Assembly: GCA_014058105.1 (NCBI GenBank)
Contig: JACGCM010002300.1
Location: 124,001-188,000, forward strand
DNA: 64,000 nt
Direction: 5' to 3'
Source: Kingdonia uniflora
Taxonomy: Eukaryota > Streptophyta > Magnoliopsida > Ranunculales > Circaeasteraceae
Each line of letters opens with the position of its first letter. Within the stretch, counting starts at the first letter, position 1. Below the pieces are notes generated by a model, which searched no databases, had not been told where the DNA came from, and saw nothing but the letters and a program-made list of their open reading frames with translations. Shown here piece by piece: positions 1 to 12,452 of this stretch. A program made the translations under genes and the position numbers.

Positions 1-1752
1 AGTCCAGGAGATACCACACTCCCACATAGAATCCAACATTCCAAACAACCACCAATCACAATGACAGTGCTCAATGACCAGGTCTCGAGAACACAGAGCA
101 CACCTAGACTAGTCCCAAGACTCATCAAAATAATAGCAGGCAAGAAGACGAGCTCCGAATCGAAGACTATGTCTTACTGAAGCTATGTCGCCCCAAGACT
201 ACCCTGGAACCAAATCTAACAACCTAAACAACCAAGGTGTTATACTATAAGGTAAGAACTATACTATCTCAGAGAAATAGTGGCCAAACCACAAGCCGTC
301 TATACATCTCCACTAATCGTCAAACCAAGTTATTATTCCCCTGAAACAAGTGGGGCACCCTAATAACTAACCAACAATACCACACTCAAGATATTATATA
401 TATATATATAAATAAATATAGCGACGCTGAGGTGTCGCAACACACTGAGAAATGTCTTTGTTCTCAACCTCAACGAAGAAAAGATCCGTGATAACCACCC
501 TAAATAAAATCGGTCTAAGAGGAATCTCATGAGTTATCGTCACATCGGCGACAACTGAGAACAGCTACCTGTGACTAAACATAACCTACTGATTCTATCT
601 AGTAACTAAACTTACAACTAACTCGGGTTTTACTAACTTATCAAACCCTTAAGTACTCTCGCCTAAGGTATGCCAAACGGATAACCCGTGAATGTGTCCT
701 AAGCAATTAACCCATATACTAACATAATCACGGTAATAAACATGATAAACTATGTGATACAATAACTCGCAAATCAATATAATGGTCTAGTTATTAAGGA
801 AGATAAAACTCGCCTGACAAAATAACGCTCAGAACGGCAATCTCGGCGAAACTGTCCAAACAGCACCCCAACAGAAATGTACTCCGCGAATCGACTTCCA
901 GAACTTCAAATTAATCACGGAAAGGACCAGGAACACCACAACATCAACCACTATCAAGCTCCAGAACCCAATCGCAATTCCAATAAAGGATACCCGCCTG
1001 AAATTGTATTTCAGATCAGTGCCACATTCAAATCAGCACCACAAACTGCAGTAAAATCCCCAATCCATCACGCTACGCTACGCTATGCTACTCTGATCAC
1101 CCACAACACATTAAGATATACCACTTTAATCCCACCGAATCAGCCGCCTAATAATCACGAATCTGGTGTTCAAAGGACGTTAAAAAAGCCCTAACCCTTC
1201 CTCTAGAATAACAGCAACGAAGGCAGCAATTTCGTTAGCGAAGCTCGCTAAACATTCACGGATAAAATCAGCAACTAGGCGAAACAAACATCTGAACCGA
1301 AATGGCAACAATCGCCGGTTCATGCAGCCGTCTCCGAAACAACATCGAAGCCCAACAATCCACCACCGAACACCCAAATCCCCTAATCAAACGCAACACC
1401 AAAATCAGCCCAACACCTGCAATAAATCATAAACTTCCATAAACCCCAAAACTCTACTATTATAAACTCTGAAATCAACCCATCAATAACCCAAACCAAC
1501 ACCGGAATCAAATTTGCAATTAGGAAGAGGAAATAGGGAATTACTCCTCCACGGAGGGAACGGCTGTAACCGGCGAGGGAACGGCATCAAATTGGTAAAT
1601 CGATGACGGAAACGCAGCCCTCTCTTTCTCTCTCTAGAACAGCAAATCTCACCCTCTGAAAAACTTAAATCAGGATATAGGGGATGCTAACTCAAGCTCC
1701 AAACCAACCAAATGTGAAGGAAAAGAAGGATTGAAGGGAGGAGAAGGGTTCT

Positions 1753-1800
1753 TTGGAGTCGGTTTGGAGAGAAAGAGTTGGAGTCGGTTTGGAGAGAAAG
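1753..1800. repeat. 25-bp tandem duplication just downstream of the LTR TATA motif
   Basis: Two adjacent copies of TTGGAGTCGGTTTGGAGAGA plus AAG start at 1753 and 1778. They sit next to the TATA-like motif of the putative LTR, in its presumed transcript start region (minus strand). Confidence 0.8.
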
Positions 1801-1831
1801 AAAAAAAAATGATTTAAAAATGAAATAAAGA

Positions 1832-1840
1832 GTTTATATA
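1832..1840 (-). promoter_or_regulatory. TATA-like box of the putative LTR promoter
   Basis: The minus strand reads TATATAAAC. It is the clearest TATA motif in the presumed LTR. Transcription would run leftward through the CT-rich minus-strand segment at about 1800-1750. Confidence 0.4.
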
Positions 1841-2410
1841 GGGGAAGCCAACACTCATCTCGAGGTAAAATCCAACGCTTGAGAATAGCTCAAAAGACCC
1901 AACTTGGTCGTCTGAACACACAAATGTTCAAACAAAAACAGAGGGAAAAAAATCATAACATAAATATGCCCGAACATAAATAAGCAGTCCAAAAATTAAC
2001 AGTTAGTAAAAAAAATCCATCCAATGGAAAAATAAAGGAATTTATCAGTGGAAAACCACAGAAATCCAAGGCTAACCAACGATTCCCCGAAATCACATCC
2101 ACATCACCACACCACCATAAAACACTATCACTAACCCACACAGAGGTTCCCATGGTCTAAACACCACCTCCACTGCCTGACGGCCACCGAAACTCTTAAA
2201 ACCCAGTAAAGGAATCTAACTACCAGAAACTTAACGGAAAGGAATAAATGGATGAGGAATGGATAGAAAGGATAATATGCAAATGTGTAACGCGTAGGAG
2301 TATATGTGGAAGTTCAACGAATAACAATATATCCATAATAATAATAACACTTAATTAAAAAATATATATATACCCTGAAAATCCGGGACATTACAATATG
2401 CCTAATAGAA

Positions 2411-2713
2411 ATGGAGGTTTCTGGTGAGAAGGCGTAACTGCTTAAAGAGCATTACAAATAATTTAAGGAGAAATTAGGAGAGTTCGATGAAATACATGAA
2501 GAACTGTATAAAGTTATAGTAAAGAGAGATCAGCATTTTGAAGAGTTCAAGTTCCATATGCGCTTCTTGGAAGATCAGCTTTGCGCCGTGAAGTTGTACC
2601 GGGATGAGTACAAAAAACTGTGGGAGGAGTCGGCTTCTGAGATTAGATGTCTCGAGCAGAAGATCCAGGCTATAGAGCACGATCTGGAATATTCAGAACG
2701 TGAGGAGTCCTGA
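2411..2713 (+). pseudogene. Coiled-coil protein C-terminal fragment, two in-frame stops
   Basis: A plus-strand reading frame from ATG 2411 to TGA 2711-2713 is interrupted by TAA at 2435-2437 and 2459-2461. The uninterrupted part, about 83 codons from 2462, is rich in Glu, Lys, Asp and Leu with heptad-like spacing (for example FKEKLGEFDEIHEEL and LEQKIQAIEHDLEYSERE), so it would form a coiled coil. The family is not recognised. It begins 15 bp after the LTR edge, so the LTR may have landed in or beside an older gene or element. It could be the 3' exon of a host gene or an accessory element ORF. Confidence 0.4.
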
Positions 2714-2879
2714 ACATTTGTTTTGGCTTTTTTGGTTTTTAGTTTGTATTAAGATTTTTAAGTTTTCTGTTATAATAGTTTCCCTTGTATGAACATTTGT
2801 TTTGTTTTGTTTCGTTTGCTTTTTTACTTCCAAAAAGTAGTTTATGTCTGATATGAGGGAAATAAAAAAAATGACAATT

Positions 2880-3170
2880 CCGAAAGAAAATAATGATATA
2901 AGGTGGAAAAATAAATGATAAATTCTCTATGAACAATGATAGTTTAATGATGGAGTTAACAAAACTAATGATAATATATCGACAGACAAATGATATATTC
3001 TTTGTGAATAAATAGCAGTTCAGTATCAAATAATAATATAATAGAAACAAACAAATAATAAATTCTTTCTAAACTAAAGATAGTTATATTTAGATAAATG
3101 ATGATTTTAACAAAACTGACAATACAGATAATATAAACAAATGATAGACAAAAATAGCCCAAGAGCAGTA
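2880..3170. repeat. AT-rich stretch with recurring (a/t)aaatgata motif
   Basis: Short degenerate repeats of the type ACAAATGATA recur irregularly about every 20-50 bp. The same motif recurs between and around the MULE coding blocks (4067-4150, 4815-4910, 5530, 6360-6620). There is no coding potential beyond short frames. Confidence 0.5.
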
Positions 3171-3204
3171 GCTGTCCAAATAATACATCGAGTACCCAAA
3201 ATCA

Positions 3205-5900
3205 TCAGCTCAAACTAATTGTAACATCTTCATCTGGGATGACAAGTGGCTCAGTGCTCATCGTACAAGATGATGCCATTGTCAGACGTGTATTATCATC
3301 AAATGGGATTGGCAGAAGCTTACAAGAACGATAATTGTGTCCATTTTTTTGACACCTACTGCAAAATCTTAGTTTAATGACCAGACCAGGCATTTTTTTT
3401 TCCTTCTCTTCCATTGCGTACGAGGATGACCGGATCAAACTGTTGGTATAGGAGCACGAACACGTAGATCAATTTTTAAAATTTTTAACTGCTCAATTCC
3501 TCTATTAGGAATCCATATCGGTTTATAAACTGCCTTGTATGTATCATTTGTGAAGTACTCAGAGACACGTGTCATTAGATCAACATTAGCAAGACCGAGA
3601 GTGCGTACTCCGTGTTCACAAGGCATCCCCATCGTTTGCCACCAATGACAAGAAGATGTACCATCTTTAATATTTACTGAATTGGTTCTGCCATAACTTT
3701 TTATCCAAAAATGGTGACGTGGTATACGAACATTGCAGGTTAATAAATCTGCCATAAACTTTCTGCTCTCACAGTAATTTGTAACCCATGGCGTTAAGTG
3801 AGCTTGACTCATCTCAGCCTTCTCTCTATACATGTAGGACATTTCCGAAAAAATTCTACGCAATTCCTCAATAAACACATGGATAGGGAGATCTCTTACT
3901 TTCAAAATAACATTATTCCAATTCTCGACATGATTATTGTAAACCACTCCATATCTGAACAAATGACAAACAATTGAAATTAAATGCCAAATGAGTATAA
4001 CCTGATGAAAAATATAATCATAACAACTGCAAAAGGAATAATAATAAACTGATGACAAATAATGGCAAAATAATGACAAATAAGTATGCAAATGGAGTAT
4101 TGATGACTATTCCTGAAATAACAAATGGTAAGTTTATCAATAGAGAATAACAACATACCTACTCATTAAAATGTATAAATTAGACCATGTTTTCTTGGGA
4201 ATACCTAGTATGTATTAGAGACCCACTGGATCCGTATTTTGGATAATATTCATGTGTTTATCAAAATCAATGTTGGTTAGGGCCTCTGCTGCCATCCCAA
4301 ATGCGATCCTCATATTTTCAAGGGTAGTTTTAATGTTATTTGATATGTAGAAGGCACAAAACATATGGATTGCAAATGAAAACACCTTGGGTATAGCATT
4401 AATAATTCTAGGGTTCCAGTCAAAGATAACAATGAATCGAGTGTCATAACCGTGGAAATTAGACCCAAACATCTCCAGGAAGTATGTCCAACTTTCGATG
4501 GTCTCCGAGTCTATTACTAAAAATGTAAGTGGAAAAATATGATTGTTTGGGTCAATAACGATGGTTGTTAGTAGAGCCCCACGATATCTCCCTTTTATAA
4601 AAGTTTTGTCAATCACAACAACGGGTGTCAATAGTTTTTAAGTTTTTCTGGGATGACCAAAACACCAAAAATACTTTGTGAATCTCTTATCCTTACAACT
4701 CATAGTTTGTATGTCAAACACCAAATCCAGGTCAACCAACCTCACTTCTGCAAAGTAGTTTGCAAGTAGTTGGTATGCGTGCTCAAAACTGCCTCGTATC
4801 TAAAATAATTACGTATATCAAATGATAAACATCCAAGTACAAATGGCACAGTGAGTCTACCAAATAACATATGATAAAATGATAAACATTATTGTATGAA
4901 TGACAGGTAATGGTGGAACACATAACATATAAGATGATGATACCTCTGTATGGGCTTTTTCTTTCACATGTCAGGCAAGATTGTATGCTACATTAATATT
5001 ATGATTAATTTGCATATCATCAATAATTTCAGACGGTTTATAGTTTAGGTATTTTCATAGTTTTTGCTTGATTATAGAAGCAACTCATCTACTAGACTTT
5101 GCCTTATACGCGTTCCCGCCATCAGTTTCTACTCTAATGTATATATGCACAGAACAATAAGTACTTACTCTAAATAGGACAGTACCGAGCAACCTTGTAG
5201 CGTAAATCTGCCAAGAACAATTATGACCTTTGTACCGTACCATAATTTTATATTCGTTGCACAAAATGAGTACGAGATTGAACTTGTTTACAACTACATA
5301 AGCTCTTACGTAATTCTTGAGTACAATCCTATCTCGATATAGATCACCAATGTTAAACTCTTTACTTAAGTCATAAAGATCCTTCGTGTACGCAGCAGAT
5401 TTAAACTAAAAATCCAAGAAATCTTTTACCTATTTAGGTTATGGCTCAAACCAAAATTCAGCTGAACAAATGAGAAAAATTCTTCTTAGTATGATACTAA
5501 TTTGATAAGAAATATTAAAATACACCTCACAAATGACAAATTTTGTGAGCTTACCTGAAGGTTTAGTTTGTCCGATGATATATTCGGGTTCAATTGAAAG
5601 AGGAATATTAGTTAACATAGGTTCATTTGAAAGATGAACATTAGTTAGCATAGGTTCATTTGAGAAAGAAACATCAGTAGCGATAGTTTCAAAAGGTTCA
5701 TTTGATTGAGAAACATTAGTTAACATAAGATCATTTGAGAGATGAACATTTGATTGAGGAATACTAGGTTAATTTGAGGGAGAAACATCATTACATATAG
5801 TTTTAAAAGATTCATTTGATTGAGGAACATCATCCACTAAATGTCAAAACCTACGTGGATTAAGCCTTCTGCCATTTGTTTCAGGGTAACCCCTATATTC
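3205..5900 (-). pseudogene. MULE (Mutator-like) transposase gene, degenerate
   Basis: Read on the minus strand, this carries the ordered parts of a plant MULE transposase. Around 4800-4215 is the DDE core: an FWCFGHPRK block, then VVVIDKTFIKGRYRGALL holding the first Asp, SWTYFLEMF, FIVIFDWNPRIINAI at the second Asp, and an HMFCAFYI Cys/His block. Around 3930-3440 is the C-terminal part with a SWIM-like zinc motif (CHWWQTMGMPCEHG). At 3390-3330 is a CCHC zinc knuckle (CSRCQKNGHNYRSC). An in-frame TAA interrupts the frame near 4640, the first Cys pair of the SWIM motif looks incomplete, and blocks are separated by AT-rich intron-like sequence. The upstream part (about 5440-5900) is low-complexity N-terminal sequence. 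Terminal inverted repeats were not located, so element borders are unknown. Family assignment is firm; activity is unlikely. Confidence 0.85.
5585..5850 (-). repeat. Degenerate coding tandem repeat (LSNEP-type) in MULE N-terminal region
   Basis: Six to seven degenerate copies of a unit of roughly 36 bp read on the minus strand as variants of MLTNVHLSNEP. They sit at the 5' end of the transposase gene, upstream of the DDE core. The array probably expanded by slippage or unequal crossing over. Confidence 0.6.
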
Positions 5901-7500
5901 AGGTTCAAGATCGGGAAATGAGTTATGACGCAAAAGTCCCCCCGTTTTGGTAGTGGATAACCCTTTACCTGAACCAGTATATTTGGTGGTGGACAACCCT
6001 ATATCTAAAGAACAAAAATCAAAAATAAAGTTCTAGGAGTTTTAAGAAGGTACCGTACGCTCATTAACAATTCATATAAGAAAGGGTGTATAAAGATTGC
6101 TTTTATGCGTATTGATCATTACGGTAAAGTCCTAGACTGATGAAATTGTGCATGCACAACCATAGACAAAGTTGTATAGCTTACAGTCTTTACGATAGAT
6201 TTTGCTTGTTTATTCAAGGAGTGTAACGAAATCTTCATATGAGAAGTGCACTCATAGTGAGGTAAGTTTCATACTTCCTCCAACATTACTGACGACTAAT
6301 CCAATCTTTGGACGTACGATATACCCCCCAAAATATACAATAGTATAAAGTTAAACTTCATCCATCCCTAAAACAAATGATATAAATAAACAATTTCGGT
6401 GATAATGTAGCTAAAACAAATAAGAAAATTGACAATAAAAATGATAACAAAGTAGAAGACAAATGATATAAAACTCAACTCCAGTAATCCCTCAAACAAA
6501 TGATAGGAATCCCGAAATAAATGATATTAATGAACAATTTCAGTGAGATAGTAGCATAAAATAAATGCTAAAAGTGATACACACAAAAAGGCAAATGATA
6601 AAGTAGCAAAAGACAAATGATAAAGTAGCACAAGAAAAATAATTATGTACAAAGTGTATCGTCTTGCATAACATTTTTCTTAAGAAAAAAACCATCAAAT
6701 CATGATGCGGATACAAAGTTAGAGATGATATTTACTTCAACGATTACTTCAATGGTAAGAGAAAAGGATAACAATGATCTTTAACAATGAGAATAACCTA
6801 GGATAACAACGATCTTTTTTCCCCAATGACCTCTGTGTAAGGAATTTAGCGAATGCACAAGGATAGTAAGAAGACTTGGTACATTAAGGAGACAAACAAT
6901 ACATCAAGAAGAATCTGCTTTGATTTTTGTAGAGGCTTTATTGTAGAAGAAGAAGCAGCTTTGATTTTTTTTAAGTTTGGTAGTTTCTTTTGGGGGGAAT
7001 CTTCCCTCTTATTACTATTCTTATTACTATAGCATATTAAACTACTTAACAACTTTAGTAGGGATAGTTTATTATTTGTTTTGTATTATTAATCATTTGG
7101 TTTGCCAGAGCTTTGTTATTCGCTTAAAAATCTTTGTAATTTCTTTGTTATAGCTTTTTCGTTTGTTCAGTAATTTTTTGTGAGTTAGTAATTTTATTAC
7201 TGTAGCAGATTAGACTACTCATAAACATTTAATATTAGAGAATAGGGGTGGCAGCTAGGGGGTAGTAGGTGGGACCAGTATCGATTTGTTAATTCTAGTA
7301 TCGATTTTAGAAGAGGTTTACCAAAGTATCGATTTTGTAAAGTTGGCATAAAGTAGTATTTATTTTCAAAATTTCCGATTTACGAAATTATATTCAATTT
7401 TCATTACTAATTGGGTAACCGATAAATTAAATTACCCATTTTGCAAGTTGTTCTTTGTGTTCCCCCATTTCGAGGTTTAAGAAGTAAACCTACATTTAGA
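5900..7500. other. No recognisable gene; AT-rich spacer with ACAAATGATA motifs
   Basis: Between the MULE and the PMD pseudogene no coding region of recognisable family was found. 6360-6640 is dense in ACAAATGATA-like motifs. A diverged direct repeat of about 35 bp (attact-tagca-attaaactact type) occurs near 7020 and 7195. Confidence 0.5.
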
Positions 7501-10500
7501 ACAACCATTATAGGTTAATCCCAATGGAAAGCTAAAGAGGGTGTTTACTTACATCTTTTAAAGGGCAATGTTTTACCTCAGTTTCTTTAGCTATGAATCG
7601 GCTTTCGGCGACTTTAATCTTACCCGTAAGGTCTGCCATCTTTATCAACGACTCCGCATTTTTAGTTTTCTACACTCGTAAAATATTACATAAGGCTGAG
7701 TTAGTGAATGCCCGCTAGGATTTAGATTACATTTTTTTGTGTCTAGGGTTATGGTGGAGGGATCAACACACAATTAAGGACGGTAAACGTCAGTTTTAAA
7801 ACTATGGACGCTGCCACATTAAATAGATTGATGTTTTTTATTCTAAATTTCATGGGAGGACATCCCCTCGCACTGGGGTTTAGGAATTCAATACCAACAA
7901 GTAATGTTTTACAAACAAAACCTATTGAAAGTAACACTCCCATTATTTTCACAAAAACTAATAATTATAGTTCTAATCAAACAATCGTAAACCTTCAAAT
8001 GTTGTAATATCGCAGAATGTAAAGCATAAATAAAACAAATGTTAGTTATTTCAGTCAAATAGATTAACCAGTTCATAAGGTGGGACTCACAAGTGATCTA
8101 GTATCAAACATTATGTCTGTAGAGTATGCCTTCATTTTCTCTAGCTCCAATTCCCTTTGCTTCAGTACTTCCTTGAGATCTTACAGTTCTTTAGCTAAGT
8201 TTTCCCTCGATACTGAAGATTTGCTTTTGTTGTCACCAACCAAACCAACTTGCTTCCTCCTCAACTCTCCAATTTCTTGAAATGCCACTTTTCTTTCATC
8301 TTCTAGCTTCTGCTTCACTTTTAATGCCTTCTTTAACTCTTCCTCCAAAAGAATCTTGGTAGTTAATTACCTCCACCTCCAACCTTTCCTTGCAACCTAG
8401 GTTTCCTAAAATATTGAGAAGTACTTAGCATTTAGAATCACCTACACCCTGTACTTACATCCTTTGCTTTGTAGTTGTTAAGTGCATTCTGTATCTCTTT
8501 TAGGGATTCCATGCCTTGTAAGTGGTTCACGCTCTTGTTTGCCTTCTACTTGGTGCACTATGTGTCACCAATGCGCTCCTGAGATTTCAGGACCCCCGAA
8601 AGCTTGGGGAAGTGGGCATAAATCCACCACTTCATTAACAAATTAGTGTAAGTAAAAAAAATGAATTATACAATGTTAAAATGAAATAATAGTTGATAGT
8701 AAATGAAAAATAATTTACCTCAAGTAGAGTTGTAAACCCTGCATACTGTCTAATGTTGTGGCTCGCTACAGGCCCAAACTCCTTATAAAGAGATGCCAAG
8801 ATAGAAGTCCGTCAAGAGTAATCCAATAGTTTGTCAAGAGCTTTGAATAGTGACAAATATTTGGGGGAGATGTAAGACCCTGTCTTCGTAGGGAACAACA
8901 CCTGGCCCACCAAGTAAAGGAGGTAAGCCTTCACCATATAAATTAGATTTTTTTTCTTCTTCTTACTTCTTTTATCAGCCATTCTCTTCGTTTGGGCAAC
9001 CTTTTTTCCCTTTACCTAGCACGGCACTACTCGTCATCGTCTGCTTATTCGATAAGGATGCTTCTTCTGGTTTATCTTTGAAGTAACTCTCTAGCCAACT
9101 TATTTTAACTGTCAAAGCTTTCCCATCTGCTTGTTTGGCCTTCTTAAAATCAGCCACCGACAATTTCAGATCACTTGTAAGCAAAGCCACAAGATAAAAT
9201 TCTAACAACTCTGATAAACACGTACCATCGACACTGAGTGCCACCAGTTACAACATATTCTTAGGAGTGATTGTCATATCCCCATCGGAGAGATATAAAC
9301 TGTTGGTTTTTGTGTGCCACTTCTCGGCAAAGGCTGTTATCATTGGCGAGTTGCGATGATCATAACAAATTTGACCAATCCCACCCAAGCCAAAGTTATC
9401 AACAAGTTCCCTCACAACACCACCTTTCAGCCTTACATGCCATTTGACCGGGTGGTGGAAGATTTTGAGGTATTTGCCCTCCTTCTGTACAAAGAAATAA
9501 ATTTATTATTAGAACAGCATCATAACTTAAATTGATTATGGGTTTATAAAAATTACATCCCCCCTACTGTTATAATGGACAGTACACCCAAGGATTATTA
9601 ATTAGTTTTGTAACACACCTAACGAAACCAGAGGACTTTCAAAAATATGTACCGACAATAAATACATTTTCAAACTCCAAAATGAAATTGTTTACTTTCT
9701 AAAATTCAAAACATAACTAAAATACTCCAAAAACAAAATGATATACATCTTCCTTCACTGAAAAAATTCTTCCAGATGCCTGTAATTCAAGTTTTTTTAT
9801 GTAAACCCAAAGAAGAAAACTAAGGAATTGAAGAAGTACAAACCAATAATTGTTCAACAAACTATATAATTGTAATCAATCACTATATCAAATGGAATGG
9901 AAATGATAATAAAAGTGCATACAAAATTATTACCTTTCCATCCAGATATGCCTTTGATCTATGGTACATCCATGTCGTAAGTAAACTGGGGTCCGCGGGC
10001 CAGAAGTTCAAAACAGGATCAGTTGCCAAAATTGTTAGAACGGGCTACGCAACCTCAATAATCTCATTTTCTTGGCTCAGAGTCACACTCACAATAGTAT
10101 TTGAACTCTTGTGATCCCCGTTGTTCCCACCGCCATCCGCGGATGGATTCTCTTCTTCATTTGTATTCCCTTCTGTACCTTCACCCTCTCCATAAGTTTT
10201 ATTCACAACGTTCCCATCACCAAGTCCTGAAGGAATCTCAATAGCGTCCCCATCAGTTATAAGGACATCTTCATCGGTTTGGGTAACTTCTTCTTCTTGT
10301 CTGTCCTAATCTATACCCGTAAACTCATCTTGATTAACATTCTCAACCTATTCTACAGCATACTCAACTTGTAATGGTAGCTACAATATTGCACTACCAT
10401 CATAATCTTCATCCATCAGCTGGCCACAACCATGATCTTTAAGGTTTTGCAAGAGTTGATCAATGTCTTCAAAGCCAAGAAACTCTGCACCTAATTTTTT

Positions 10501-11000
10501 TGTAGGCTTGTTGTTTGTTTTGCCCTAGCTGCGATCCTTAATAACCACCTTCCGTTTCTTACGCGCAGGATTGCCAACACCTTCAGTGCGGGTGGCCTTA
10601 GCACGGCTTTCCTTCACAGCCTTCCTGGTTGATGATGTTTGTGGGGGTTTCCCTATTGTTGGCTTTTCCACAGTTTTCCGCATAAATATTTTTTTCGATG
10701 TACTTTTTGTAAGGCGTGGAACCCCAACAGCCTTTTTCCATTGCAGTTTCAACTTTTTAGGGACTGTGGGTACATCTGTATCTACCACAACATCCATCCC
10801 CTTCCCTACAACTTTAAGCACCTTTTCAACAACTGGGGGTTTGTCTACCACATCATCCTTCTGCTTGCCTTTCAATTTTAGTTTTTTTTTTCAACTGGGG
10901 GTTCTACTGTCACGACTTCTATTTTATCTGTCTTCGGTTCTTCTTCAAGATGATGATCGCTTCGTTTGGTCTTCTTCTTACCTCCCCTCATCTTCACCAT
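7500..11000 (-). pseudogene. Plant mobile domain (PMD) gene, degenerate
   Basis: A minus-strand gene starts at a putative ATG at about 11000 (MVKMRGGKKKTKR). It has a basic Lys/Pro-rich N-terminus (to about 10525), an acidic linker (about 10480-9960) and a PMD core. The PMD hallmarks are FAEKWHTKTNSLYLSDGDMTITPKNM followed by LSVDG (about 9330-9235), WLESYFKDKPEE (about 9090), VKAYLLYLVGQVLFPTKTG (about 8935-8880), then WWIYAHFPKL (about 8620) and a coiled-coil tail (about 8450-8080). A frameshift lies at a poly-T run near 10885, an in-frame TAA breaks the core at about 9250, and stops occur near 8570-8545. PMD proteins include Arabidopsis MAIN/MAIL genes and are often carried by MULE or gypsy elements. 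Being co-oriented with the MULE at 3.2-5.9 kb, it may have been part of the same element; this is inference. The left limit is approximate. Confidence 0.75.
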
Positions 11001-11104
11001 TTTTTTTGCCACAAACATGCATGAAGATCATTACACATAAAAAATATAGCTTAGACCAATAAGTGTGGAAATGGGACAATATTTTATTATTTCGAAAAAA
11101 AAAA

Positions 11105-11128
11105 TACCGAAACTGATGAGTTTCGGTA
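11105..11128. repeat. Perfect 10-bp-stem hairpin with CGAAAC motif
   Basis: TACCGAAACT, a 4-nt loop GATG, then AGTTTCGGTA. Further copies of the CGAAAC/GTTTCG motif follow up to about 11205, including an imperfect second hairpin at 11176-11195. The cluster lies about 100-200 bp upstream of the putative PMD start codon. Confidence 0.8.
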
Positions 11129-11867
11129 CAAACTTTCGAAACTACTCTTCATTATAGCTATTTTGATAACCATACACCGAAACCTTTAGTTTCGAAACCA
11201 CTGTAACGAAGCAACATTTTCCCATCCCAATCATCCATTTACTACTATAAAGACTGTTTATTCCCAATGGCACTAAGGTATTTGCAAAGTGCACATCAAT
11301 AGATGAGTTTTAATATACAAATTACCAAAACTAGCAAATCAATAAAATAATTTTAGATTGTGGTTTCTAACTAACATACATTACACAACTATAAATAAAC
11401 AATAAAGTTTATGGTTCAAAATACGGCTACAATTACCAGATTCCCCCTAAACTCTTATGCTTTTAAAATACCTTAACCAAAACTTTAAATGAAATCCTAG
11501 GTTCGAATCTGTCCATAACAAAGCGTCTCTTGCACCCAAAAAACTAATTATAATAAAGAAATGTCTATTGTAAATCATCAACCATTTCAAATATGGGGAA
11601 TGGTTCATTGATCTTGATTTTAGGGTTAGATCGACCCCAAATTTCGAAACAGCAACAAACCCATTCACCACAAACCAAAAACCCTACCAATTCAACAAAC
11701 CAACAACTTAAGAAACTGTATAAATGTTAAGGAAGAGGAATTGTACCTTTGAAGAAATCACAAGCAACGTTTGAAACAACAAAGAGTTGAGGGAGACCAT
11801 TGAAGGAGACCGAACATAAACAGTTTTGTAGTGGATGATCACGAAGAGGAATCGTCTGGGTGAGGGA

Positions 11868-11891
11868 GAGCGAGCGAGAGAGAGAGAGATA
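11868..11891. repeat. GA microsatellite
   Basis: A GAGAGCGAGCGAGAGAGAGA-type run lies upstream of the PMD pseudogene. It reads as a CT run on the minus strand, as in many plant 5' leader regions. Confidence 0.8.
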
Positions 11892-12038
11892 ATGATGTAA
11901 GAATTTAAAATTTTGTTTTTATTGCCAAAGGATGTGACTTATCAATAGTGAAATACCACCTCACACTCGCCACGTCATGCTTCATTGGCCACATCATCTG
12001 CCTTGTTGACAAGCTTTGCCAAAACCTCACATCTAGAC

Positions 12039-12060
12039 CTTCCATTTCGCCAAATGGAAG
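12039..12060. repeat. Perfect 9-bp-stem hairpin
   Basis: CTTCCATTT, loop CGCC, AAATGGAAG. No partner copy was found elsewhere, so a terminal-repeat role cannot be claimed. Confidence 0.75.
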
Positions 12061-12452
12061 CATCCTATTCAGTATATGGATCGTGTCTTAAGGGGGTGTG
12101 TACCCGGATCCATTCCCCATTCCCATTATATATATATAATCCAAGAAGGGTGTTTTTCGTATAAACAAAATTGCCCACAAGAAAAAGACAAAGAGGGGCT
12201 GAGATTTAATGATAGGGCGAGATGGACGAACGAGATCTATTCACTTATTAGTGGAGTAAGGGTAATTTAGTCTTAAAGCCCTCAACATATCTATATCTCA
12301 CGTATCTCTCTCTCTACCGTTCCTCCCTCCCATCTCTCCAACTCATAACCCTACCTCTCTTTGCCATTTGGGTAATCATCACTATTATCAAGCAACGAGA
12401 TTGGTAATTTTTTTACTACTTCTCTACTTTCGCATCTGTACTTATGGCTTTA

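Larger units (their letters stand above)
1..2395 (-). mobile_element. Partial long LTR, probably Ty3/gypsy, minus orientation
   Basis: On the minus strand a sharp edge starts at 2395 with TGTAATGTCCCGGATTTTC, which has the TG start and CCCGGA-type opening common in long plant gypsy LTRs. A TATA-like motif (TATATAAAC on the minus strand) lies at 1832-1840, about 550 bp inside that edge, where an LTR promoter would be expected. No long open frame exists in this stretch on either strand, which fits an LTR rather than internal coding sequence. The other LTR edge, primer-binding site and any coding region would lie left of the window, so family and completeness are unknown. The LTR identity is inferred from one terminus and the promoter spacing. 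Confidence 0.45.

Noticed and set aside
2739..3162. Hydrophobic minus-strand frames
   Set aside because: Products of AT-rich repeat sequence (ACAAATGATA motifs read in reverse); no family match.
10571..11062. 163-codon plus-strand frame
   Set aside because: It overlaps the PMD pseudogene N-terminus on the opposite strand; Phe/Ser/Thr-rich text is the complement of the Lys-rich region.
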